From NCBI RefSeq assembly GCF_002863865.1, contig NZ_CP022684.1, positions 4,779,990 to 4,843,989 on the forward strand: 64,000 bases of DNA, in the 5' to 3' direction. Below the pieces are notes generated by a model, which was not told the origin of the DNA, searched no databases, and worked only from the letters and a program-made list of their open reading frames with translations. Each line of letters begins with the position of its first letter. The stretch's first letter is position 1. Shown one piece after another: positions 25,662 to 34,186 of the stretch. The position numbers were made by a program, and so were the translations under genes. The DNA comes from Ketobacter alkanivorans (GTDB lineage: Bacteria; Pseudomonadota; Gammaproteobacteria; Pseudomonadales; Ketobacteraceae).

Positions 25662-26801
25662 GTGTCGCAAACTATTCAGCCCCAGACAGTGGTCATAAGC
25701 GGAACGGGCCTATACACACCCCAAGAATCTGTCAGCAATGCCGAATTGGTGGCTTGCTTTAATCAATACGTTGATCGATTTAACGAAGAAAACAGTCAGG
25801 CTATCGCCGCAGGTGAGCTGGAGGCGTTATCCCATTCCAGTGAAGAGTTCATATTGAAGGCGTCGGGAATCGAAAGTCGCTACGTAATGAACAAGTCCGG
25901 CGTACTGGATCCTGCCAAAATGCGCCCAAGCATTGCCGAGCGGAGCGATGAAGAGCAGTCCATTCAGTGTGAAATTGCGGTCGCGGCGGCCAAGGAAGCA
26001 TTGGCACAGGCTAACAAAACGGCCGACGATATTGATGCGGTGATCGTAGCCTGCTCCAATATGCAGCGTGCATATCCCGCCATGGCGATCGAAGTCCAGG
26101 ATGCCCTTGGTATTAAAGGGTTTGGCTTTGATATGAACGTAGCTTGCTCCTCCGCTACCTTTGGGCTGCAAACTGCGAAGGATGCAGTGCTGGCTGGTTC
26201 TGCGCGAGCCGTACTGGTATTGAATCCTGAGATATGTTCAGGCCACTTGGCTTGGGAAGATCGTGATTGTCACTTTATCTTTGGCGATGTTTGTACGGCC
26301 ATGATAGTAGAGCGTCTCGAAACCAGTAAGTCGCCTGAAAACTGGGAAATCATGGGTAGCCGCCTGCAGACTCAGTTCTCCAACAATATCCGCAACAACT
26401 TCGGCTTTCTCAATCGTTGTGATGAGAGTGGCATTGGTGCCCGTGATAAACTGTTCCGTCAAAATGGTCGTAAAGTGTTCAAAGAGGTCGTGCCAATGGT
26501 CGCCGAGATGATCGTAAGCCACCTCTCGGATGAAAGTGTCGAGACCTCGCAGCTTAAGCGCATGTGGTTACACCAGGCGAATCTGAGCATGAACCTGCTG
26601 ATTTCCAAGAAGGTTTTAGGGCGAGACGCTACGGCAGAAGAAGCGCCGGTTATTCTTAACGAATATGCCAATACCAGTTCGGCAGGCTCAGTAATTGCGT
26701 TCCATAAGCATCGGCACGACTTTGCACCCGGAGAAGTTGGCGTTATTTGTTCTTTTGGTGCTGGCTATTCAGCAGGCAGTGTCATTGTTAAGCGATGTTG
26801 A
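25662..26801 (+). CDS. Beta-ketoacyl-ACP synthase III-like condensing enzyme
   Basis: 379-aa thiolase-fold condensing enzyme with the KAS III triad: Cys162 (NVACSSATFG), His304 (LHQANL) and Asn337 (NEYANTSSAGS). It is longer than E. coli FabH (317 aa) and resembles the second FabH-like enzymes of pseudomonads that take acyl-CoA primers from beta-oxidation into fatty acid synthesis. The start is chosen as GTG 25662 because GGAGG lies exactly 5 bp upstream; the in-frame ATG 25647 has none. A strong terminator follows. Confidence 0.88.
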   Translation: MSQTIQPQTVVISGTGLYTPQESVSNAELVACFNQYVDRFNEENSQAIAAGELEALSHSSEEFILKASGIESRYVMNKSGVLDPAKMRPSIAERSDEEQSIQCEIAVAAAKEALAQANKTADDIDAVIVACSNMQRAYPAMAIEVQDALGIKGFGFDMNVACSSATFGLQTAKDAVLAGSARAVLVLNPEICSGHLAWEDRDCHFIFGDVCTAMIVERLETSKSPENWEIMGSRLQTQFSNNIRNNFGFLNRCDESGIGARDKLFRQNGRKVFKEVVPMVAEMIVSHLSDESVETSQLKRMWLHQANLSMNLLISKKVLGRDATAEEAPVILNEYANTSSAGSVIAFHKHRHDFAPGEVGVICSFGAGYSAGSVIVKRC

Positions 26802-26827
26802 AAATTCGCTGATTAAACTTTAAATAT

Positions 26828-26857
26828 AAAGCCGCAGCGAACTCTGCGGCTTTTTTT
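26828..26857 (+). terminator. Strong Rho-independent terminator
   Basis: AAAGCCGCAG (26828-26837), loop CGAACT, CTGCGGCTTT (26844-26853), then a run of T to 26857. It ends the KAS III-like transcript and isolates the RiPP operon. Confidence 0.92.
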
Positions 26858-26931
26858 ATGTCCAAAAAACCGTGTTTTACTTTATAAAAACCGGTAAGTT
26901 TGGATATGACGAAAAAATCGAATAACAGGGA

Positions 26932-26957
26932 TGTAACATCTGACACCTCCATCCGTC
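26932..26957 (+). promoter_or_regulatory. ECF-sigma promoter of the RiPP operon
   Basis: TGTAAC (26932-26937), exactly 16 bp, then CGTC (26954-26957). This matches the usual ECF sigma-factor layout (GTAAC-N16-CGTC) and would give a leader of about 100 nt. Caulobacter bufferin genes are controlled by an ECF factor, so stress or metal control is plausible. No sigma gene is in the window. Confidence 0.65.
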
Positions 26958-27061
26958 CTATTTAGCAGTAGCTGTGATAATGGCAATGCCGTCACAGTTT
27001 AAACTTTGGGTATAAAACCCACTTTATAAAAACCTGAAAGCAATACACCGAGGAGAACAAC

Positions 27062-27400
27062 ATGGCTAAATTTAATTCACTGAACCCTTTGGCGGCTGGC
27101 GTTGGCGCAGCACTAGTGGCATCTGCATTGGTCTCAACCCCAGTCAGTGCAGCTGAAAACCCATTCGCAACCACAGAGCTGTCTGCTGGCTATCAGCTTG
27201 CCGGTGATCATGAAGGTAAGTGTGGCGAGGGCAAGTGTGGTGAAGGCAAAAAGGCAAGAGAAGAAGGTAAGTGTGGCGAGGGCAAGTGCGGCGAAGGTAA
27301 GAAAGCCGATAAAGAAGGCAAATGTGGTGAAGGTAAGTGCGGCGAAGGCAAGAAAGCCGATAAAGAAGGCAAATGTGGTGAAGGCAAGTGCGGTAAATAA
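27062..27400 (+). CDS. hvfA: HvfA-type RiPP metallophore precursor with eight EGKCG motifs
   Basis: 112-aa precursor: N-terminal hydrophobic signal-like segment (GVGAALVASALVSTPVSAA), a short spacer, then a repetitive Lys/Gly/Glu/Cys tail with eight EGKCG units arranged as four pairs separated by EGKKA(R/D) linkers. HvfA-family precursors have EGKCG cysteines turned into oxazolone/thioamide groups that bind copper. The next gene is the MNIO enzyme that does this. AGGAG precedes the ATG. The DNA repeats are tandem, so unit number may vary between strains. Confidence 0.9.
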   Translation: MAKFNSLNPLAAGVGAALVASALVSTPVSAAENPFATTELSAGYQLAGDHEGKCGEGKCGEGKKAREEGKCGEGKCGEGKKADKEGKCGEGKCGEGKKADKEGKCGEGKCGK

Positions 27401-27403
27401 GCC

Positions 27404-28255
27404 ATGAACCATAACAACCCAAACACCATACAGGGTGCCGGGTTGGGCTTGCGGCGGGCCATCATTGGCCCGCTTAGCGAGCAAAAGCCCAGCCAGATCG
27501 ATTTTATGGAAGTGGCCCCGGAAAACTGGATCAACCTGGGCGGGCGCTTCGGCAAGCAGTTTCGCGCCATGACGGAAGCCTATCCATTTGTGACCCACGG
27601 TTTGTCTTTGTCACTGGGTGGCCCAGAGCCGATAGACGTTGAATTGGTCAAATCCATAAAGCGTTTTCTGGATGAGCATAAAATCAGCGTTTATACAGAA
27701 CACCTCAGTTACTGCAGTGATGATGGGCATCTATATGACCTCATGCCTATCCCGTTTACCAGTGATGCAGTTGATCATGTCGTGAAGCGCATACATCAGG
27801 TGCAGGATATACTTGAGCGCCCAATGGGTATTGAAAATGTATCCTACTATGCGGCACCGGGTCAGGAGCTGTCGGAGATCGAGTTTTTAAAGGCTGTTCT
27901 GGAGCAAGCTGATTGCGGCCTGTTGCTGGACATCAACAATATCTATGTTAACAGCGTCAATCACGGTTACGACCCAGAGGCTTTCCTGAGCCAGATGCCA
28001 GGTGAGCGTATTCAATATATTCATGTTGCAGGTCACTACAATGAAGCAGATGACCTTATTGTCGACACTCATGGCGCAAACGTTATCGACCCAGTATGGG
28101 AATTGTTAAGTAAAGCCTATCAGTTGTTTGGCGTTAAACCGACATTGCTGGAGCGCGACTTCAATATCCCTGAAGTGCCTGAGTTGTTGAATGAAGTTGG
28201 TATCATTCGTGATATGCAAGCACGATACAGATTGCCTGACGAACAATTCGCTTGA
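27404..28255 (+). CDS. hvfB: DUF692 multinuclear iron oxidase HvfB/BufB type
   Basis: 283-aa TIM-barrel protein of the MNIO (DUF692) family, which oxidises precursor cysteines. Candidate metal ligands are in place: THGLSLSLG, YTEHLSY, GIENVSYY, LLLDINNIYVNS, IHVAGHY, DTHGANV and LLERDFN. It starts 3 bp after the precursor gene. The product should be an oxazolone/thioamide-containing copper-binding peptide; this is inferred from the family. Confidence 0.92.
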   Translation: MNHNNPNTIQGAGLGLRRAIIGPLSEQKPSQIDFMEVAPENWINLGGRFGKQFRAMTEAYPFVTHGLSLSLGGPEPIDVELVKSIKRFLDEHKISVYTEHLSYCSDDGHLYDLMPIPFTSDAVDHVVKRIHQVQDILERPMGIENVSYYAAPGQELSEIEFLKAVLEQADCGLLLDINNIYVNSVNHGYDPEAFLSQMPGERIQYIHVAGHYNEADDLIVDTHGANVIDPVWELLSKAYQLFGVKPTLLERDFNIPEVPELLNEVGIIRDMQARYRLPDEQFA

Positions 28256-28267
28256 GGGCATCGTTGC

Positions 28268-29047
28268 GTGAGTAAACAACCTTCATTTCAAAAACTGCAA
28301 TACGATTTTGCCGCTCATTTGCGCAATCCTGCGCAGGTGCCAGCTCCTGGCGGCGTTGAAGATCGTCGGCTGCAGATCTATCGCGATCTTTTTTACAACA
28401 ATATCGAAGGCTTTATTAGTGGTGGCTTCCCGGTTCTACGCAGCTTGACCAGTGATGAAAAGTGGCATCGCATGGTGCGTGATTTCTTCGCCCGTTATCG
28501 TTGCAACACCCCTTATTTTCTCGAGATCAGCCAAGAGTTTTTAGCCTACTTGCAGCAGCAACGTCAACCAGAGCAGGATGACCTGCCTTTTATGATAGAG
28601 CTGGCGCATTATGAATGGCTCGAATTAGCTGCCGATACCGATGCAGATAGTATCCCTTCGTCTGGATTTAACCCCCAGGGTAATTTGATGCAGGGCCGAC
28701 CCTTGGTGTCGCCGTTAGCTTATGTCGTCAGCTATCAATACCCAGTGCATCGTATCAGCGCTGATTACCTACCCACTGAACAGCCCCAAGTTGCAACTTT
28801 TTTGATTGTTTATCGAGACCGGCAAGATGAAGTTCGCTTTATGGAAATTAACGCAGTTACAGCCAAGTTATTGCTGCTACTGGAAGAGCATACTGATTTT
28901 AGCGGAGCGGATGCCGTAAACGCTGTTGCCAGCGAGCTGCCTCATTTGGATAGAGAGCTTGTGTATAACGGTGGCGAACAGGCGTTGCAGAGTCTACGTC
29001 AAAGTGGAATTATTTTGGGAACAGAACTAAAACAGGTAAAGGTCTGA
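28268..29047 (+). CDS. hvfC: DUF2063 partner protein HvfC/BufC type
   Basis: 259 aa with the N-terminal DUF2063 domain (LQIYRDLFYNNIEGFISGGFPVLRSL, then YFLEISQEFLAYL) and a C-terminal winged-helix-like region (ITAKLLLLLEEHTDF pattern). It forms the RiPP-recognition partner of the DUF692 enzyme in characterised Hvf/bufferin systems. GTG start 12 bp after hvfB. Confidence 0.9.
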   Translation: MSKQPSFQKLQYDFAAHLRNPAQVPAPGGVEDRRLQIYRDLFYNNIEGFISGGFPVLRSLTSDEKWHRMVRDFFARYRCNTPYFLEISQEFLAYLQQQRQPEQDDLPFMIELAHYEWLELAADTDADSIPSSGFNPQGNLMQGRPLVSPLAYVVSYQYPVHRISADYLPTEQPQVATFLIVYRDRQDEVRFMEINAVTAKLLLLLEEHTDFSGADAVNAVASELPHLDRELVYNGGEQALQSLRQSGIILGTELKQVKV

Positions 29048-29052
29048 ATTGA

Positions 29053-29685
29053 ATGCTTAACCTAGCTAATAAATTGCAGAACGTGCTTGATGCCTGTCGT
29101 CGTGCAGACTTCCTCGCCCCGCTGGCTTTACGCTTATATTTAGCGCCGATTTTTATTGCGGTGGGCGTTCATAAGATGAATCACTTTGACGATATAGTGA
29201 GTTGGTTTCAGTATTCCCTGCATCTACCTGCCCCCGAGGTGATGGCGTTTCTGGCAACTGCTACGGAGCTGTTGGGCGGTGTCGCCTTGTTAGCGGGCTT
29301 TGCGGTGCGGTGGGTCGCCATCCCCCTCATGATTACGATGATTGTGGCCGGTTACACCGCCCACTGGGATAACGGCTGGTTCGCCGTTGCGCCATCGGAT
29401 CCAGAAACCAGTATTGCCGGGGTATTGGCTCCGCTGGGATTCCCGGGCGCAGATGAAAGCCTCCAGAACAGTCAGGAGGTTGGTAAGCGCCTAGATCGCG
29501 CCCGCGATATTTTACGTGAGAACGGGAACTACAGCTGGCTAACGGAAACCGGGGGCTTTGTGGTGCTCAACAATGGTATTGAATTTGCCACGACCTATTT
29601 TGTCATGCTGTTGAGCCTGTTTTTTACCGGGGCAGGGCGATTCTTGAGCCTGGATTACTGGATTGCTCGTAAATTCAGGGCCTGA
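29053..29685 (+). CDS. DoxX family membrane protein of the RiPP operon
   Basis: 210-aa DoxX-type protein with four hydrophobic segments: FLAPLALRLYLAPIFIAVGV, VMAFLATATELLGGVALLAG, WVAIPLMITMIVAGYTA and FATTYFVMLLSLFFTGAG. Between helices 3 and 4 is a soluble insertion of about 65 residues, longer than in simple DoxX proteins. DoxX genes accompany Hvf/bufferin clusters and probably act in redox or membrane handling of the peptide. It starts 5 bp after hvfC. Confidence 0.85.
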   Translation: MLNLANKLQNVLDACRRADFLAPLALRLYLAPIFIAVGVHKMNHFDDIVSWFQYSLHLPAPEVMAFLATATELLGGVALLAGFAVRWVAIPLMITMIVAGYTAHWDNGWFAVAPSDPETSIAGVLAPLGFPGADESLQNSQEVGKRLDRARDILRENGNYSWLTETGGFVVLNNGIEFATTYFVMLLSLFFTGAGRFLSLDYWIARKFRA

Positions 29686-29812
29686 GTACGGCCGCATAGG
29701 CGTGGAGCCGGCTGGCCTCATAGGGTTCGCTATTGTGCTTGTTATCACGCTTTGTGTTGCCCGGAAACACAAGGTAGAATCGAGCGCTCGGATCTCAACA
29801 GGAACCCCAATA

Positions 29813-30610
29813 ATGACAAATCCTCCCTGTACGGATTGGATTATCCGGCGTTGCCACTACTTCTTGATGATGTTGGTATTGGCTTTTTGCAATACGGTCA
29901 GCGCTAACACAGAATCCCCAGGCAACGAAAGGGATCCGCTTGAGGGTTTCAATCGTGCCATTTTCACGTTTAACGATACCCTCGATTATTATGTGCTAAA
30001 GCCGGTAGCGACTGGTTACGATAAGGCGATGCCTGACCCGCTTCAGGATGGCGTTTCAAATTTTTTCAATAACGTAGGTGAAATCAAAACCATCGTTAAT
30101 GATCTTTTTCAGCTCAAGTTTAAACAAGCGGGCCTGGATTCTACCCGCTTTCTGGTGAACACCACCGTGGGTATATTTGGCTTTATTGATATTGCTTCTC
30201 GCATCGGCCTGGATCGGCACGATGAGGATTTTGGTCAAACCCTGGGGTATTGGGGGGTTGGCTCAGGGCCTTATTTGGTGCTGCCATTCCTGGGGCCAAA
30301 CACACTGCGTGATAGTGCAGGCATGGTACCCGATTACTATATTTCACCCTATAAAGCAGTGGATCACGATCTTACTCGTTACAGCATACGAGGTCTGGAA
30401 ATTGTGGATCTCAGAACCAGCTTTCTTGAGGCAGAAAAACTCATTGCCGGGGATCGCTATGCGTTCTTCCGGGACGCCTATCTGCAGCGCCGTGATTTTT
30501 TGGTCAGTGATGGCCAAATGACCGACGATTTTCTTGACGATGGCGATTTGTTTGACGATTTTGATGATGAAGAAGAGGAAGCTTTTGATATAGAAGGGTC
30601 TGATTTTTAA
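29813..30610 (+). CDS. mlaA: MlaA (VacJ) outer-membrane lipid-asymmetry protein
   Basis: 265 aa of MlaA type: DPLEGFNRAIFTFND near the N-terminus, FLVNTTVGIFGFIDIAS, GQTLGYWGVGSGPYLVLPFLGP and AYLQRRDFLVSDG. MlaA extracts phospholipids from the outer leaflet of the outer membrane and passes them to MlaC. The expected lipobox is imperfect (LAFC) and the last 25 residues are strongly acidic with runs of Asp/Glu. The start at 29813 is chosen over the frame from 29663, which overlaps the DoxX gene. No other mla genes are nearby. Confidence 0.85.
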   Translation: MTNPPCTDWIIRRCHYFLMMLVLAFCNTVSANTESPGNERDPLEGFNRAIFTFNDTLDYYVLKPVATGYDKAMPDPLQDGVSNFFNNVGEIKTIVNDLFQLKFKQAGLDSTRFLVNTTVGIFGFIDIASRIGLDRHDEDFGQTLGYWGVGSGPYLVLPFLGPNTLRDSAGMVPDYYISPYKAVDHDLTRYSIRGLEIVDLRTSFLEAEKLIAGDRYAFFRDAYLQRRDFLVSDGQMTDDFLDDGDLFDDFDDEEEEAFDIEGSDF

Positions 30611-30750
30611 ATTGGCGTTTAAAGCGGGTTTTTGCTTGCCTAATAGGACGATTAGTTGCGTCGCCAATGCCATAGACTTATTTTGCCTGTTATCGGAAGA
30701 TTGAGCCATTCCCCCCGAAGGATATAACAAAAATGATTAAGGGAAGTGCT

Positions 30751-32310
30751 ATGAAAATCAAAGTTAAGTTGGGCGTGCTGTCTGCTGCCCTGATCGCTAC
30801 ATCGGCTATGGCGGTACCCCCTGAAGTGCTGGATCGAAGCTGGGCAGCCTCTGTTGAGCTGGCTGGTGAAGGTGATCCTGATGTTGCCATCAAGCGTATG
30901 CATGAAATGGCGGATCTGAATCGCACCGTCTTCAATGGTATCGAGTATCACGAGCAAACCCAGAATTTCGTCGATGAAATGTGGGACAACCTAGAGTCGT
31001 TCAATTTAAGTCATTTCTATGAAATGCTGCCTGAGCAGGACGGTGATTGGCGTCAGCTTCGAATGTACGGTGCCCGGGTTGGTGAGAAGTACAAGGTTGG
31101 CCCGACTCCAAATGCAGTGGGAGTGGCTGCAGAAGGGGTGCCCCAATCCATCGGCGATATGTCGGCGTTGGTGCGCGCCAAGAAAATCGACGGCGACATG
31201 GGTAACCACTATTTGATGCGCAGCACGTTGCAGTTGGGTGTGGGTGATATGCGGTGGCACTCAGTTCAGGGGGCGGCGGTTGAGACGTTTCGTGTAGTGG
31301 TCGATGGCGCACCCTCTTTTAACGAAGCGTCGAATAAAGGCATCACTCAACAGTATCGCGACAACGTTATTCGCATGAGCCCCAAGCTGGGTTCCGAAGA
31401 TGTAGATATCATCGCGCCGCTTTGGGCATCGTTTCCCGCAATGTGGGAGCTGCTTTCTCATATTGGTGCTATCGAGGACGTGGTTTACCACGACTTAAAC
31501 AAACCCTATCGACAGCTTAAGGTTTCATTTGTTATCGAGCCTGAGCGGATGAAAAAATATTACCCGCACATTGCTGACCATTTATTGAGTATGAATCGGT
31601 TGTTCAAAGGCTCTATTCGTTTGGAAGATGAGCGGGGCGAGCTGTTTAACGCCGAAATGGACAGCCGTACCATGCGTGGCAGTTTCCAGGCATTTATTGC
31701 TGACGGGCGCATCCTGCCGGTCAAGGGTAATAAAGTGATCGTGGACGCACCACCTATCGAGGACAACAAGCCTTGGAACTTCATCGCCCACATGCAAAGC
31801 ACGATGACGATACTAGGCGTTGTTACCCATATCGATAATGCCAAAGCGCGTGTTCAGTATATGGCGACGGACGATGGTGCGAAGCTGGTCGGGCAGTTAT
31901 CAGATGTTCCGGATATTCGGGTGCAGGGCGATGCGTTAGGCATCATGCCTACCTCGATGATAGATATCGTGTTACCCAAGGATCTGGATGAAATCATCAA
32001 GGAGTTCATCGCCGTGGCCTGTAAGGGTAATGAAGGTAAGGGCATATTGGTTGGTGCTCAATTTGATCAGTCTTCTAAGGCTGGTGATACTTCAGTGCTT
32101 ACTCTGAAAACCGCGTTTGAAGGGCTTGATAATTTCTTTGTGCGAATTGGCATGGGTATTGTGAATGATCGAGTGTTGCCAGACAAAGACGTGTCTGAAG
32201 AGGTGAACCGCTTGATATTTGAAACTCAGGAAGCGTTTGCGCTTGATCTAAAGGGTTTTGAGTCGGTTGCGAACAGTAAAAGACTGGCTGCTAATGATCG
32301 TGAGCAGTAA
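30751..32310 (+). CDS. Exported protein of unknown function
   Basis: 519 aa with a typical signal peptide (KVKLGVLSAALIATSAMA-VPPE). The mature protein has alternating helical and strand regions (ERMKKYYPHIADHLLSMNRLF, GSIRLEDERGELFNAEMDS) and only one cysteine. I do not recognise a family. ATG 30733 is an alternative start adding six residues; 30751 has GGGAAG 5 bp upstream and gives a clean signal peptide. It follows mlaA by 140 bp. Confidence 0.6.
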   Translation: MKIKVKLGVLSAALIATSAMAVPPEVLDRSWAASVELAGEGDPDVAIKRMHEMADLNRTVFNGIEYHEQTQNFVDEMWDNLESFNLSHFYEMLPEQDGDWRQLRMYGARVGEKYKVGPTPNAVGVAAEGVPQSIGDMSALVRAKKIDGDMGNHYLMRSTLQLGVGDMRWHSVQGAAVETFRVVVDGAPSFNEASNKGITQQYRDNVIRMSPKLGSEDVDIIAPLWASFPAMWELLSHIGAIEDVVYHDLNKPYRQLKVSFVIEPERMKKYYPHIADHLLSMNRLFKGSIRLEDERGELFNAEMDSRTMRGSFQAFIADGRILPVKGNKVIVDAPPIEDNKPWNFIAHMQSTMTILGVVTHIDNAKARVQYMATDDGAKLVGQLSDVPDIRVQGDALGIMPTSMIDIVLPKDLDEIIKEFIAVACKGNEGKGILVGAQFDQSSKAGDTSVLTLKTAFEGLDNFFVRIGMGIVNDRVLPDKDVSEEVNRLIFETQEAFALDLKGFESVANSKRLAANDREQ

Positions 32311-32327
32311 TTTGTCTACATAATAAA

Positions 32328-32349
32328 AAGGGCCTTTAGTAAGGCCCTT
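32328..32349. terminator. Bidirectional terminator
   Basis: AAGGGCCTT (32328-32336), loop TAGT, AAGGCCCTT (32341-32349) lies between convergent genes. The A-run on its left gives a T-run only for the minus-strand PilZ gene. Confidence 0.75.
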
Positions 32350-32356
32350 CCAATAT

Positions 32357-32695
32357 CTAGTTGCAGATTTTCTTGATCACTACACCGAGCCTGAAGAAGT
32401 GCAGGTTGGGCAGCGGAGTCACGCGTACCACTTCCACAACCGCGTCAAGCGGAGAGAAGTCCGGGCCTTCAGATGGGATAGTAACTCTCAGGCGATCACC
32501 TGATTCAAGCTTTTTTTCTGTCTCAAGCAGCATTCCAGCGCCGCTCAGGTTTCGGCAGCGTCCTTCATAACGCTCTTTGCCATCAACTTTAGTGAAGGTG
32601 ACCATGGTGTCTACCCTCATCCGTATGAAACCGCGTTTTTCTTCGTAGGATCTTTCTGACAAAGACATGGGTCCTCTCTCGCTACGTTTAGCCAT
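32357..32695 (-). CDS. PilZ domain protein
   Basis: 112-aa PilZ protein with the c-di-GMP arginine motif (KRGFIRMRVD, R-x-x-x-R) and NLSGAGM (N-x-S-x-x-G). It ends in FFRLGVVIKKICN. It is a probable c-di-GMP receptor, divergent from the hsbR-like gene across a 233-bp spacer in which no clear feature was found. Confidence 0.85.
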   Translation of the reverse strand: MAKRSERGPMSLSERSYEEKRGFIRMRVDTMVTFTKVDGKERYEGRCRNLSGAGMLLETEKKLESGDRLRVTIPSEGPDFSPLDAVVEVVRVTPLPNLHFFRLGVVIKKICN

Positions 32696-32928
32696 ATTAT
32701 TGTGTTTGTGTTGGCATTCAGCTCATGCAGGTCAAAATCAGTATATCAGAGCGCTCAGATATCGCTACGCTTTTAGACTGCTAAATTATTTAGAATCCAG
32801 TTCCTGTGGGGTGAGGTGCTCACCAGTTGCAATATCATTGCTTTAAGAGTAATTTTTAATCTTACAAATGGGATGTCCGACACCCAACCTTCGTGTCGTT
32901 AAACTAAAAAGGACTATTTGCTCCCGGT

Positions 32929-34125
32929 ATGAAGTTTCCCCAACCTCCAGGGTCTGATGTCACAGTTCTGTTGATTGATCAGATATCAGATCTACAGGCT
33001 CATATATCCGGTTGTTTGCGTGATGAGGGCTATCACGTACACGTCGAGAGTGAGGGTGAGCCGGGGCTTCGCTTTTGGGCAGAGCATCATCCTCAGGTGG
33101 TCATTTGCGATGTGGCTTCACCCGATATCGATGGCCTTTCCATCCTCAAAGAAATAGCGTCAAGCGACTACAGTTCGCAAGTAATCATGATCTCCGATGT
33201 GGGTGAAATGGATGATGTGGTCAAGGCTCTGCGGCTGGGGGCAACGGATTTTCTGCTCAAGCCACTCTCTGATCCCGAAGTGCTGCTTCATGCTGTTAAG
33301 CGGGCGTTGGATGATCACGAGATGCAGTCCCAGAACCAGCATTACCGAGAGCAGTTGGAGAAGAAGAATCGGGAACTCAATGATAGCCTGCGTTTGCTGA
33401 AAGAAGATCAGGAAGCGGCGCGGGTAGTGCAGCTCAAGATGTTGCCGGAGCCGTACAAGCGTTACGGCAACCTGGAAGTGGAATATACCATTATCCCGTC
33501 GCTGTACCTGAGCGGCGATTTTGTCGATTATTTCAGTTTGGGTGATGACCGTATTGGATTCTACCTGGCTGATGTTTCTGGCCATGGGGCGTCTTCTGCT
33601 TTTGTCACCGTATTGCTTAAGACTATGGCAATTAGGGTCAAGCAGCATTACAGTGCTGACCAGCCCCATACCCTTAAACCGGCGGATATACTGAAGCGGG
33701 CCAACGATGAGTTATTGCCGCTGGGCCTTGGTAAGCATTTGGCGGTGTTTTGCGGTTATATCGATTGTAGCGCCCGAAAATTGGTGTATTGCAGTGCCGC
33801 ACATTTTCCGCCCCCTATTTTGGTAACAGATGGTAACGCTATTCCGTTGGAGGGCAGTGGCTTGCCGGTGGGCCTTTTTGATGAAGTAAATTATATAAAT
33901 CAAGAGGTTGCGATTGGTGAGAGCTTCCATCTAGTGATTTTTTCCGATGGTGTTCTTGAGGTTATGCCTCAAAAATCCGTAGCAGAAAAAGAGCAACACC
34001 TTATGGAAATAGTTTCCAATGGGATTCATAATATAGACCAGCTCTTAGATCACCTGGATCTTCGCACCAAAAACGCGGTTCCTGATGATATTGCGCTTAT
34101 GACGGTTTCTTGCTCACCAAGGTAG
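32929..34125 (+). CDS. hsbR: HsbR-like response regulator with PP2C phosphatase domain
   Basis: 398 aa: receiver domain at about 10-130 (phospho-acceptor Asp61 in VICDVASPDIDG, lysine in LLKPLSD), a coiled coil at about 135-160 (REQLEKKNRELNDSLRLLKEDQ), then a PP2C-type Ser/Thr phosphatase (LSGDFVDYF, LADVSGHGASSAFVT, IFSDGVLEV, PDDIALM). In pseudomonads HsbR acts on the anti-anti-sigma factor HsbA to switch between flagellar and biofilm states. hsbA is the next gene. Confidence 0.88.
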   Translation: MKFPQPPGSDVTVLLIDQISDLQAHISGCLRDEGYHVHVESEGEPGLRFWAEHHPQVVICDVASPDIDGLSILKEIASSDYSSQVIMISDVGEMDDVVKALRLGATDFLLKPLSDPEVLLHAVKRALDDHEMQSQNQHYREQLEKKNRELNDSLRLLKEDQEAARVVQLKMLPEPYKRYGNLEVEYTIIPSLYLSGDFVDYFSLGDDRIGFYLADVSGHGASSAFVTVLLKTMAIRVKQHYSADQPHTLKPADILKRANDELLPLGLGKHLAVFCGYIDCSARKLVYCSAAHFPPPILVTDGNAIPLEGSGLPVGLFDEVNYINQEVAIGESFHLVIFSDGVLEVMPQKSVAEKEQHLMEIVSNGIHNIDQLLDHLDLRTKNAVPDDIALMTVSCSPR

Positions 34126-34186
34126 GGGGCAAGGTAGACTTTATTATGCCTGTGGATGCGGGCGAAGCAGGGCAGTAATTAGATCC

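Noticed and set aside
27134..27598. Minus-strand frames opposite the RiPP precursor (up to 154 codons)
   Set aside because: They are shadows of the repetitive EGKCG coding DNA and give low-complexity products.
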